Below, one piece after another: positions 51,938-59,121 of a stretch of 64,000 bases of DNA. The position numbers and the translations under genes are program-made. The stretch covers positions 1 to 64,000 of the forward strand of contig VENI01000001.1 of assembly GCA_009711615.1 (NCBI GenBank), in the 5' to 3' direction. Numbering within the stretch: the stretch's first letter is position 1; every line of letters starts with the position of its first letter. Source of the DNA: Bacillota bacterium. GTDB lineage: Bacteria > Bacillota > Desulfotomaculia > Desulfotomaculales > Desulfohalotomaculaceae. Below the pieces are notes generated by a model. It saw nothing but the letters and a program-made list of their open reading frames with translations. It did no database searches and was not told the DNA's origin.

Positions 51938-52576
51938 ATGAATATATTAGATGCTATTTATCAAAGACACAGCATACGAAAATATAAAGTTCAGGATGTA
52001 CCAACCGAAGATATAAAAGAAATTATTAAGGCAGCTACATATGCTCCCTCGGGTAAAAATTCACAAAACTGGCACTTTGTCGTAGTCAAAAACAAAGATA
52101 AAATAGAAAGAATAGCTCAGATAATAGAAGAAAAAAATGAGGCAATTGCCAAAAAAATAAAGGATGAAGATAGAAAAAAATCCTTTACCAAGTTTTTAAA
52201 ATTTACCACCCATTTTAGAAATGCCCAGGTACTAATATTAGTGTATGCAGGAGAGTATCCAGTAACGGGTTATAATGAATTATTGGAAAGCGGTGTGCCT
52301 CATGAAAAAACACATGAACTTCTTCTAAAACCATCACCAGGCATTCAAAATATCGGTGCATCAATACAGAATTTAATGCTAGCGGCAACTAGCATGGGTT
52401 ATGGTACCTGTTGGATGACTAGTCAGAACTATGCTGCTGAAGAAATAACCGATTATATTGGATTTGATAAAGAAGGTTATTTCTTAGCTACAATCACTCC
52501 TTTAGGTGTTCCTGAAGGGGAAGTAAAAAGCCCACCTAGAAAACCGGTTGAAGAAGTGCTTACTATTGTGGAGTAG
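51938..52576 (+). CDS. Nitroreductase-family FMN protein
   Basis: A 212-residue nitroreductase-fold oxidoreductase. The FMN-contact motifs RHSIRKYKVQDVP (residues 9-21) and AATYAPSGKNSQNWHFVVV (about 31-50) are intact, as is the IGASIQNLMLAATSMGYGTCWMT block (key IQNLML and GYGTCW). AAGGAGTAG precedes the ATG. Substrate unknown. Confidence 0.9.
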   Translation: MNILDAIYQRHSIRKYKVQDVPTEDIKEIIKAATYAPSGKNSQNWHFVVVKNKDKIERIAQIIEEKNEAIAKKIKDEDRKKSFTKFLKFTTHFRNAQVLILVYAGEYPVTGYNELLESGVPHEKTHELLLKPSPGIQNIGASIQNLMLAATSMGYGTCWMTSQNYAAEEITDYIGFDKEGYFLATITPLGVPEGEVKSPPRKPVEEVLTIVE

Positions 52577-52581
52577 AAAAG

Positions 52582-52601
52582 CAGAATTCAGGAGTCAGAA
52601 T
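52582..52601. repeat. Dispersed CAGAATTCAGGAGTCAGAAT-type repeat, copy 2
   Basis: Shares CAGGAGTCAGAAT with copy 1. Located just after the nitroreductase stop codon and before its terminator. Confidence 0.5.
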
Positions 52602-52606
52602 AAAAA

Positions 52607-52638
52607 ACAAAGGATCGGTACCCCCACCGATCCTTTGT
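52607..52638. terminator. Bidirectional terminator
   Basis: ACAAAGGATCGGT and its complement form a 13-bp stem with a 6-base C-rich loop between the convergent nitroreductase and GNAT genes. Confidence 0.85.
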
Positions 52639-52661
52639 ATATAACCAGATCATACTTTTCT

Positions 52662-53441
52662 TTATTTCTTAGTTGCCACCACCCATGTCCCAATCTTATC
52701 AAACCCAATTTTCAAATACATGTTTGCCAGCATTATGTCATCTGCCTTATGAAAGAGATATACACTTTTGTTCTTTTCTTGAAGTCTTTTACATAGGTTT
52801 AGCGAACAATCCCTGGCAAACCCTTTGTTTCTTTGAGATTCGTCCGTAAATACTGCACCTATCATTGCTATGTCATCGGTTTCGGTTGTAGTTAGTGCGC
52901 AGGATACTATCTTATCAGCATCTTTAACACAGTAAATTGTGCCAAATTCTACAATTGACTTTAATCTTGTTTTACAGTTAACTAACATGTCATTACCCTG
53001 ATAAAACCTTACTAACTCAGGCAACTCGGCAGTTGTTAGACTTGTGCTCCGATAATTCTTAGGATATAACAGTAGCTGATGGTTTAGCTTGCAGAAAGAA
53101 TTAAATTCTATCTTTCTTACAGGTCCGTTTACTCCATCAAGCAACCTAAGGGTTTGATCTTGACTACCTAGAATATGCTTACTTTCTATTGGTGGTAATT
53201 GTGTTATAACCTCATCAATAAAATTGCTATCCAAAGTTGAAATGCAGCAATGAGATGGAGATATTAACATTGCCAAAACAATATGTCCATTATTCTTTGC
53301 AACCAATATATCTGCTTCAGGTTCCACACATAGGGTTTGGTCGTTAATATAGCTGAAGAAGTATAAGTTATTGGCATAATCTTTCTTTAAGAAGTTTATA
53401 AGCTCTATGGAATTGAAGTTCCTAGAAAGTTCCATAAGCAT
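52662..53441 (-). CDS. GNAT-family acetyltransferase-like protein
   Basis: A 259-residue protein whose C-terminal ~120 residues carry the GNAT core. The acetyl-CoA loop region reads IGAVFTDESQRNKGFARDCSLNLCKRL, with the QRNKGFA segment standing for Q/RxxGxG/A, followed by the YLKIGFDKIGTW strand. The N-terminal half (about 1-130) is a degenerate GNAT-like or unknown domain. AAAAGGG precedes the ATG. The substrate is unknown. Confidence 0.8.
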   Translation of the reverse strand: MLMELSRNFNSIELINFLKKDYANNLYFFSYINDQTLCVEPEADILVAKNNGHIVLAMLISPSHCCISTLDSNFIDEVITQLPPIESKHILGSQDQTLRLLDGVNGPVRKIEFNSFCKLNHQLLLYPKNYRSTSLTTAELPELVRFYQGNDMLVNCKTRLKSIVEFGTIYCVKDADKIVSCALTTTETDDIAMIGAVFTDESQRNKGFARDCSLNLCKRLQEKNKSVYLFHKADDIMLANMYLKIGFDKIGTWVVATKK

Positions 53442-53485
53442 TCATCCCTTTTAAAATTGTTGCAAATATATCTTTTCTCTAAAAC

Positions 53486-53507
53486 GGAACGGCGTGGGCG
53501 CCGTTCC
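53486..53507 (-). terminator. Hairpin between flavoprotein and GNAT genes
   Basis: GGAACGGCG and its complement with a 4-base loop, followed on the minus strand by GTTTTAG. It lies next to a dispersed A/T-rich repeat segment. Confidence 0.6.
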
Positions 53508-53524
53508 CTACCATCAAACCAAAC

Positions 53525-53570
53525 GTGCATGATTACATGCACCTCATTCTTAATTCTTCATTCTTCATTA
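53525..53570. repeat. Dispersed repeat segment (GTGCATG palindrome plus TTCATTCTT tract)
   Basis: A GTGCATG-ATTA-CATGCAC palindrome followed by direct TTCATTCTT/TTAATTCTTCATT units. A diverged relative (CATGCATAATTGCATA followed by TTCATTTTACATTTTTCATT) occurs at 60487-60560. The last codons of the flavoprotein gene lie inside this segment. Confidence 0.45.
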
Positions 53571-54256
53571 AATAATCCCTGTTGCTTTTTATGGTTATCT
53601 ATCACCTTGGCTAAAATAGCACCCATATTCTTTGCCTTTTCTTTGATGTTTCTTTCTTCTGGTTTAAGATCACATATTTCCGGGTGTTGGTTGGAAATGG
53701 ATGGCTTGATATCTTCAGTAATAGGTGTTCCCAATGGAAAAAGCTCTGCGAATCCACCATCAGGACAATAATTCCCATATCCGCAGGTGAAACAAGCATA
53801 TTCCCCCTGGGCAACAACATTTCCTACCAAGTTGATTCCTGCGTCATCATAATATTTCTTAACATCTCGAATAACATGCTTTCCATCACCGATACCATCT
53901 ACCGCAGCTATCACGCCAGGTTTTCCTCTTAAGGGAAAAACTCCGTTGTGCCGCCCTGAGAAACATAGTTTTTCCCAAAAAGCCTGGCCTTTGGCATTCA
54001 TGTGATCCCAGTATGTTGGGGCACCGAAAACAATACCTTCCGATTGATACATTTTTTCAACTATTGGTAGAAAATCATCTTGAAATACACATCGGTTATT
54101 TTTCACACAACCATTACAAGCTTCGCATGGTCTAACAAGTTTTCCCGATAAAGAAATCAACTCATAACTTTTCCCCGTACCTTGAAGAATGGTTTCAATC
54201 AACGATTCAGTAATTTTATTTTTTCTTCCAGCACTTATTCCAATAATCTCAGCCAT
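53558..54256 (-). CDS. Iron-sulfur flavoprotein (Isf-like, flavodoxin fold)
   Basis: A 232-residue flavodoxin-fold protein starting MAEIIGISAGRKNKITESL (FMN phosphate loop). A compact cysteine motif CxxCxxCx5C (PCEACNGCVKNNRC, about 47-60) is typical of Isf-type electron-transfer proteins holding a [4Fe-4S] cluster. A second cysteine cluster appears later (CFTCGYGNYC). The ATG at 54256 has AAAGGTGATAAA upstream; a longer frame from 54289 passes through this site. Confidence 0.82.
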   Translation of the reverse strand: MAEIIGISAGRKNKITESLIETILQGTGKSYELISLSGKLVRPCEACNGCVKNNRCVFQDDFLPIVEKMYQSEGIVFGAPTYWDHMNAKGQAFWEKLCFSGRHNGVFPLRGKPGVIAAVDGIGDGKHVIRDVKKYYDDAGINLVGNVVAQGEYACFTCGYGNYCPDGGFAELFPLGTPITEDIKPSISNQHPEICDLKPEERNIKEKAKNMGAILAKVIDNHKKQQGLFNEE

Positions 54257-54359
54257 TTTATCACCTTTTACTTTAATGTTTTTGTTCATTGTCTAATATT
54301 ATATATTAGTTACTGTTCAGTCAATTCCTCTTGATTTAGTCTAATGCCTTAAAATTTAT

Positions 54360-54393
54360 AAAGTCGGAGCCGATGTATATCGGCTCCGGCTTT
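54360..54393. terminator. Terminator hairpin between the flavoprotein gene start and the sigma/partner operon end
   Basis: Arms AAAG-t-CGGAGCCGAT and complement (one G-T pair, 4-base loop) 100 bases downstream of the zinc-ribbon gene on the minus strand. It can serve that operon. Confidence 0.65.
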
Positions 54394-54491
54394 ATATTAC
54401 GTGTTATTCATAACTTTCATTGTTAATACGGTTTAATCTTTTATGCATTACATAAAAAGAAAACATTCTTATTCCTGTTTAAATGCATATT

Positions 54492-54833
54492 TTAAATTCC
54501 ACAGTTGGGACATTTTCCTTTTCGCTTTTTTGATCCAGAACCACAATAGGGACACCCTCCCTTTTGCCCCCCAGTTTTTCCTGTAAAGGCAGCTGAAACA
54601 AAGTCTAAATCTTCATCATCTAATTCATCATTTTTTTCTATTTTCGAAAACATTTGTTTCTTTAGACGTTCTTTGATTTTGCTATCTTTGCTTAAATCAG
54701 CATTTAACATAGTCTTTGCCAGCTGAAGAAGTTCTTCTATTTCCTTATTATCAGCACTCCCAACATCTTTTTCCCCTGCTAAAATACGATCTAAGTGTTC
54801 AAGATAAATACCCGCTTTTTTCTTTTCAGGCAT
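54492..54833 (-). CDS. Zinc-ribbon protein with RiPP leader-like motif, partner of ECF sigma factor
   Basis: A 113-residue protein: a helical charged N-terminal region (GIYLEHLDRILAGE, EIEELLQLAKTMLNADLSKD), the motif ELDDEDLDFVSAA (70-82), a Gly-rich stretch and a C-terminal zinc ribbon (Cys94, Cys97, Cys108, Cys111). The middle motif closely matches ELSEEDLDDVSGG in the leader of the RiPP precursor encoded 800 bases away. It overlaps the sigma gene by 8 bases, so it is probably that sigma factor's regulator (inference). No family is recognised. Confidence 0.7.
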   Translation of the reverse strand: MPEKKKAGIYLEHLDRILAGEKDVGSADNKEIEELLQLAKTMLNADLSKDSKIKERLKKQMFSKIEKNDELDDEDLDFVSAAFTGKTGGQKGGCPYCGSGSKKRKGKCPNCGI

Positions 54834-55389
54834 TAATGCTCACCCCCTGGCTTTCCAAGATTGTGCGCAGATGCCTCATGGCCCGAAATATTATTACCCC
54901 GGTATTGCTTTCACTAATACCAACTAAATTGGCAATATCGCTGTTAGAAAGACCGCTCCAGAATTTCAAAGCAATTACTTCCCGTTCCCGTTGTTTCAAA
55001 GAAGATAACGCCTTTATCAAGTGTTGCTGAACTTCATTAAAACAAACTACATCTCCAGGGTCTGGATCTGCAGTAGTAACTTCTGCAGATGTATCCAGTG
55101 AATCAAAATGAATTAGACCTCGTCTACGGTAATAATCCGTTATGGTATTGCGTGCAATGCTAAAAATCCAGGCAGAGAGGGGTGCTTTTTCCGGTCTATA
55201 GGATTCAAACCTAGTAAAGATTTTTTCGAAGACCAGGCTCACTAAATCTTCAGCAGCATGAAAATCAGCAACTCGATAATGGACATAGTTATAAATCTTA
55301 GGAAAATAATAGTCATACAGCTCAATAAAAGAACTATCATCACTATTTGCTCCAGCAAATAGTGTTTTCTCTTCTGATAGGGCCATCAT
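54826..55389 (-). CDS. ECF-type RNA polymerase sigma factor
   Basis: A 187-residue sigma factor with region 2 (FPKIYNYVHYRVADFHAAEDLVSLVFEKIF, then APLSAWIFSIARNTITDYYRRR) and region 4 (LSSLKQREREVIALKFWSGLSNSDIANLVGISESNTGVIIFRAMRHLR). The ATG ATG at 55389/55386 follows GAGAGGAGG; a longer frame to 55404 overlaps this site. It is divergent from the RiPP precursor gene with a 255-base intergenic region, and overlaps the zinc-ribbon gene. It probably controls the RiPP genes (inference from position). Confidence 0.9.
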   Translation of the reverse strand: MMALSEEKTLFAGANSDDSSFIELYDYYFPKIYNYVHYRVADFHAAEDLVSLVFEKIFTRFESYRPEKAPLSAWIFSIARNTITDYYRRRGLIHFDSLDTSAEVTTADPDPGDVVCFNEVQQHLIKALSSLKQREREVIALKFWSGLSNSDIANLVGISESNTGVIIFRAMRHLRTILESQGVSINA

Positions 55390-55571
55390 AGTTCCTCCTC
55401 TCACTCACCTAAAAAAGAATATTGTTTGTATAACTTGTCTAAAAAAACAAAAATTTCTTTTAATTTTAGTTTATTTTGATTAATTAGTCAATAAATGACA
55501 GAATAAGTCGAAGATGTGTCTAAAATATTATTTTTATTGTAATACTTTTGTTATTGCTTCGTATTAAGTAG

Positions 55572-55599
55572 GGGAAATCAACATAAGTTTGACCGACTA
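55572..55599 (+). promoter_or_regulatory. Possible ECF-type promoter of the RiPP precursor gene
   Basis: GGGAAAT (55572-55578) followed 15 bases later by CGACTA (55594-55599) resembles ECF-type -35/-10 pairs, though the spacer is on the short side. It lies about 45 bases before the precursor start codon. Confidence 0.35.
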
Positions 55600-55618
55600 A
55601 ATGCCTAAAAGGCTTTAG
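55597..55618 (+). promoter_or_regulatory. Leader hairpin before the RiPP precursor
   Basis: CTAAA-tGCC and GGC-TTTAG arms can pair around a TAAAA loop, about 27 bases before the start codon. It may stabilise the message; no T run follows. Confidence 0.35.
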
Positions 55619-55644
55619 ATAATAATTAAAAGGAGAGATTTATT

Positions 55645-55938
55645 ATGTCAAATCAGGAAGAAAAATTAATTATTTCTGAACTCATCAATCGTTGTTGGAA
55701 GGATGAAGCCTTCAAAAAGGAATTTATCGCAAACCCTAAAAAAGTATTGACTGAGAATGGGGTTGAAGTTGAGGATGGAGTAGAATACAAAGTTGCTGAC
55801 CTTTCCGACAGTAACGCAAAGTACATCACTATTCCTAAACCTCCTAAAGCAGGTGAGCTTTCAGAGGAAGACTTGGATGATGTTTCAGGTGGTTGGTTTG
55901 GACTTTTCGGAGATGGTTATGCTATCGCAGTTAAATAG
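55645..55938 (+). CDS. NHLP-leader RiPP precursor peptide (proteusin type)
   Basis: A 97-residue precursor. Residues 1-83 form a nitrile-hydratase-like leader (EEKLIISELINRCWKDEAFKKEF, FIANPKKVLTENGVEV, YKVADLSDSNAKYITIP as separate blocks) ending in the double-glycine-type motif ELSEEDLDDVSGG. The predicted core is the 14-residue C-terminus WFGLFGDGYAIAVK, lacking Cys and Ser/Thr, so lanthionine or thiazole formation is unlikely. A PoyD-type epimerase gene follows 78 bases downstream, which fits D-amino-acid formation in the core. AAAGGAGAG precedes the ATG. Confidence 0.88.
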   Translation: MSNQEEKLIISELINRCWKDEAFKKEFIANPKKVLTENGVEVEDGVEYKVADLSDSNAKYITIPKPPKAGELSEEDLDDVSGGWFGLFGDGYAIAVK

Positions 55939-56016
55939 TATATAATTTGTTATTCTTACTATGCGGTATCTTTTATATATAAAGATACCGCATAATATCA
56001 ACATGGAGGCAATTGA

Positions 56017-57417
56017 ATGCTTAACAAAATACATAAAGATATTTTCAATGATATAGATTTACATAAAATCGCACATACAAAATTTATAATAGATTTAAAA
56101 AGGCTGAACCCAAAGCTATTCAAAGAACCAATGAATGAAATATACAATAATCTACAAATTTATGGTGTTGATCTAACTAATGCTGAGATTAACACAATAT
56201 TGAATTATATTGACAAAGACATCGACAACGATAATAGAAATTTACCGACTATAATTAAACAGTTTAAAAATTTTAAAGAATTATTATCTCAGCGATTTAA
56301 TGAAGCCCATAGCGAATTATGTGCACCCAAAGACCCTAGATTAAAAAAATGGAGAGAAAGGCAAATCAGAAGAGTAAAAGCTCATTTAGGAAATGAAGGT
56401 AAAGGTTTAATTCATTTTACAGTTTCTTTTGAATTAACTTCTGGATGTTCTGTTGGTTGTCCATTTTGTGCTATTTCATCAAAAAAATTGGATAACGTAT
56501 TTGATTACTCAGAACGAAATGTTGCTTTATGGAAAGGCGTTCTTAATAAATGTCTTGAAATCATAGGTGGGTCTGCCAAATACGGTGTATGTTATTATGG
56601 AACAGAACCCTTCGATAACCCTAACTATGAGAAATTTTGTAGCATTTATGCAGACATACTTGGGCATTTCCCCCAAACAACCTCTGCTGTGCCCATGAGG
56701 GATGTTAATAGAACAAGAACTATGTTGACTCTTTCCCGAGAAAAAAATAACTTTTTCTTCATGAATCGCTTTTCCATATTAAGCAATACAATAAGAGATA
56801 GGGTATTTAATGAATTCACACCAGAGGAACTGCTTTTTGTAGGTTTGCTTAACCGATTTGACCTTCAAGAAGAACCCAAGCTTATTAAAGCTGGTCGTGC
56901 ACGCAGCACACAAAATCAAGAACTAATTTCCCAAAATGAAGGTGGTACCGTTTCTTGCCTGTCGGGATTCCTTGTTAATATGGCAGAACGCACAATCAGG
57001 CATATAACACCCTGCAATGCTAATGAAAAATGGCCAACTGGCCAGTGGGAAATCGACCGTGAATCATTTACTGATGCCGATGACTTTGGTGATGCAATTC
57101 AACGGTTGATTGACAAAAATATATCCGATGAAGCACCTAGAACAAAGCCTCTGAAATTTTATCCTTGGCTAAGCTATGAAGAGTTGACAGAAAAAACTAA
57201 CGGCTTTGGATTGCGTTCAAAGGCATCCGGCCTAATGACTTTCAAAAACATGACTGCTTTAAGTGAAATAGGCGAAAAGATCACCGAGGGTTGTCATACA
57301 CCGCGACAAATTGCTGCTATACTCAATGAACAATATGGATATAACCCTGCTTATGTATATAATACAATTGACTTTTTATTTAATCATGGGGTGATAGATG
57401 AAGAACCCCAAAATTAG
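56017..57417 (+). CDS. Radical SAM peptide epimerase, PoyD type (RiPP maturase)
   Basis: A 466-residue radical SAM enzyme. The N-terminal ~130 residues contain a helical, leader-recognition-type region. The [4Fe-4S] motif is CxxxCxxC (Cys144, Cys148, Cys151 in TSGCSVGCPFCAISS). A conserved C-terminal block LSGFLVNMAERTIRHITPCN provides Cys333, placed like the hydrogen-donor cysteine of PoyD-type epimerases; Cys314 is nearby. An HTH-like tail (TPRQIAAILNEQYGYNPAYVYNTIDFLF) follows. The enzyme would convert L- to D-residues in the core of the adjacent precursor. AATGGAGG precedes the ATG. Family call is from motif memory. Confidence 0.85.
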   Translation: MLNKIHKDIFNDIDLHKIAHTKFIIDLKRLNPKLFKEPMNEIYNNLQIYGVDLTNAEINTILNYIDKDIDNDNRNLPTIIKQFKNFKELLSQRFNEAHSELCAPKDPRLKKWRERQIRRVKAHLGNEGKGLIHFTVSFELTSGCSVGCPFCAISSKKLDNVFDYSERNVALWKGVLNKCLEIIGGSAKYGVCYYGTEPFDNPNYEKFCSIYADILGHFPQTTSAVPMRDVNRTRTMLTLSREKNNFFFMNRFSILSNTIRDRVFNEFTPEELLFVGLLNRFDLQEEPKLIKAGRARSTQNQELISQNEGGTVSCLSGFLVNMAERTIRHITPCNANEKWPTGQWEIDRESFTDADDFGDAIQRLIDKNISDEAPRTKPLKFYPWLSYEELTEKTNGFGLRSKASGLMTFKNMTALSEIGEKITEGCHTPRQIAAILNEQYGYNPAYVYNTIDFLFNHGVIDEEPQN

Positions 57418-57437
57418 AGCACCATTAATTCGACTAT

Positions 57438-57471
57438 GAGGCCTACCACGTTGTAAATTATGGTAAGCCTC
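57438..57471. terminator. Terminator of the RiPP operon
   Basis: GAGGCCTACCA and its near-complement (one mismatch, 12-base loop) followed by TTTGATTC, between the convergent epimerase and ArsC-like genes. Confidence 0.65.
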
Positions 57472-57479
57472 TTTGATTC

Positions 57480-57821
57480 CTAATCTTCCCATGACTTCCA
57501 GATATCTGGTTGATAGCCCACTGTAGCCTGTTTACCATTGCGTACTATGGGAGTTTTATAAAGACCGGGATTGTTTAGCAATAACTCTTCCCTAACGTTG
57601 CTGCTGGTAATGCGATCCATATTCAGTTTCTTATAGTTCTTTGATTTTTGATTTATTAAATCATTTAAGCCCACAGCAGCCTTAACACTTTGTAATTCTC
57701 CTTTGCTTAAACCCTTTACATTTAAATCAACGAACTGATATTTTATTCTTCTCTCTTTAAAGTATCGTTCTGCCTTTTTAGTATCAAAACACTTTTTAAC
57801 ACCGAAGATTTGTATATTCAT
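57480..57821 (-). CDS. ArsC/Spx-family thioredoxin-fold protein
   Basis: A 113-residue protein of the arsenate reductase/Spx/YffB fold. The single N-terminal redox cysteine (Cys11 in VKKCFDTKKAERYF) and the TPIVRNGKQATVGY strand are typical. It lacks the CxxC of Spx, so it resembles ArsC-like or YffB-like oxidoreductases rather than the Spx regulator. AGGGAG precedes the ATG. Function unproven. Confidence 0.8.
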   Translation of the reverse strand: MNIQIFGVKKCFDTKKAERYFKERRIKYQFVDLNVKGLSKGELQSVKAAVGLNDLINQKSKNYKKLNMDRITSSNVREELLLNNPGLYKTPIVRNGKQATVGYQPDIWKSWED

Positions 57822-57865
57822 AGCTATTTTTCTCCCTTAAAAATATTACAGCAGTACGTCCCCTT

Positions 57866-58282
57866 CTATTCACCAATAATTTTTACTAATACCCTTTTTG
57901 ATCTTTTACCATCAAACTCTCCATAAAAAATCTGTTCCCAAGTCCCAAAGTCTAGCTTACCATCCGTTATGGCCACTACTACTTCTCTTCCCATAATAGT
58001 CCTCTTTAAATGGGCATCTGCATTATCTTCAAACCCATTATGGTCATACTGATCATATGGTTTTTCGGGTGCCAGTTTTTCTAAAAACCGTTCATAATCT
58101 CTATGTAAACCCGATTCATCATCATTAATAAACACACTTGCCGTAATATGCATGGCATTACATAAAAGTAACCCCTCTTTTATACCACTTTCTTTTAAAC
58201 AATCCTCTACTTCAGGAGTAATATTAATAAGTGCCCTTCTTGTTTCTGTATTAAACCACAACTCTTTTCTATAGGAATTCAA
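57866..58282 (-). CDS. YjbQ-family (UPF0047) protein, secondary thiamine-phosphate synthase-like
   Basis: A 138-residue protein of the YjbQ family. Conserved blocks are [20 protein letters not shown], the [14 protein letters not shown] segment (with the catalytic-type His) and [12 protein letters not shown]. Members have weak thiamine-phosphate synthase activity, but the physiological role is unclear. The TTG start follows AGGAGG at 8 bases. Confidence 0.88.
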   Translation of the reverse strand: MNSYRKELWFNTETRRALINITPEVEDCLKESGIKEGLLLCNAMHITASVFINDDESGLHRDYERFLEKLAPEKPYDQYDHNGFEDNADAHLKRTIMGREVVVAITDGKLDFGTWEQIFYGEFDGKRSKRVLVKIIGE

Positions 58283-58595
58283 AATAATAACCTCCTTGCA
58301 ATAATGCTGTTTTTTATGTATATAACCCTAGCACAATGTGTGGCATAAATACACTAGGGAGAATCCAGTAATTAGATTCCCCCTTCATTATTTATGATTA
58401 TATACTTCTAAAATAATGTATTCTTAGGCATGTTACTATAAAATCCCTGCAACCATTATATTTTTATATGTTTTATTTACTATGAATGTAAAACTAACTC
58501 GAGTACATAGTTAAAATAAATAAAACCCGAAGATGGGCCCTATGTTGGGCCCCCTTTGGGTTTATACACATATACAAGTATTAATCCTTAGTTTC
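58283..58595. other. Intergenic region with hairpins, no gene seen
   Basis: About 300 A/T-rich bases. A CCCTAG/CTAGGG inverted repeat (about 58326-58357) and a GGGAGAATC/GATTCCCCC hairpin (about 58354-58382) are present, plus the terminator described separately. No supported ORF. Confidence 0.5.
58523..58563 (-). terminator. Terminator of the 58596-58820 gene
   Basis: Nested stem: AAACCC/GGGTTT outside and GGGCCC/GGGCCC inside, followed on the minus strand by ATTTATTTT. Confidence 0.7.
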
Positions 58596-58820
58596 TTATT
58601 CTTGTGGTTTTAATATTAGTTTAGTACCACCTCTGACATATGAGAACATCCAGTTACCTTGTGTATTAATTTGTTCTTTAGCCTTTTGGTAGTACTTTCC
58701 TTTTAAGCCCAACCCGGAGATGTCTACTGATACACAGCCATTATTTAGCTTTGCTGCTTCACTGGCCCTGACATTAATAGTGTTAACCAACTTTCTTAAC
58801 TTACGGTTATTTTTTTCCAA
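58596..58820 (-). CDS. Small basic hypothetical protein
   Basis: A 74-residue soluble protein: a basic helix (EKNNRKLRKLVNTINVRASEAAKL) then beta-rich sequence (CVSVDISGLGLKGKYYQKAKEQI, WMFSYVRGGTKLILKP). I do not recognise it. The TTG at 58820 has AAGGAG nine bases upstream; the in-frame ATG at 58829 directly abuts that site. It has its own terminator. Confidence 0.6.
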   Translation of the reverse strand: MEKNNRKLRKLVNTINVRASEAAKLNNGCVSVDISGLGLKGKYYQKAKEQINTQGNWMFSYVRGGTKLILKPQE

Positions 58821-59009
58821 ACTTATCATCTCCTTAAGACATTTATTGTATTTGCGTGAATATAATCATTATTACTAATTCTCTAACTATTTAAAAAATA
58901 CCTTCTATTTAGTTAAAAAAAGTTACTTTTTTTAACTTTTCTAATAATTCTATAGAAATTAATAAACACCAGCCATAGGCAGGTGTTTATCAAAATTCTC
59001 GGTATATAA

Positions 59010-59099
59010 TTATAAAAGTTCTTCCTCTCCAACACATTCATCATCATATATGCATTCATCAGCAAATTCGCAACTTTCGCATTCAAATGGACAGATCAT
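59010..59099 (-). CDS. 29-residue cysteine-rich acidic mini-protein
   Basis: The frame starts MICPFECESCEF and has five cysteines (3, 7, 10, 16, 22) and many Asp/Glu in 29 residues. The start codon has GGTGGGGG about seven bases upstream. It lies 22 bases after the threonine deaminase stop on the same strand, so it could be the last gene of that unit. The cysteine spacing suggests a metal site. No family is recognised. Confidence 0.45.
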   Translation of the reverse strand: MICPFECESCEFADECIYDDECVGEEELL

Positions 59100-59121
59100 T
59101 TATAACCCCCACCTTATTTCA

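Noticed and set aside
55645..55938. Lanthipeptide or thiazole-type modification of the precursor
   Set aside because: The predicted core has no Cys, Ser or Thr and no LanM or cyclodehydratase gene is nearby.
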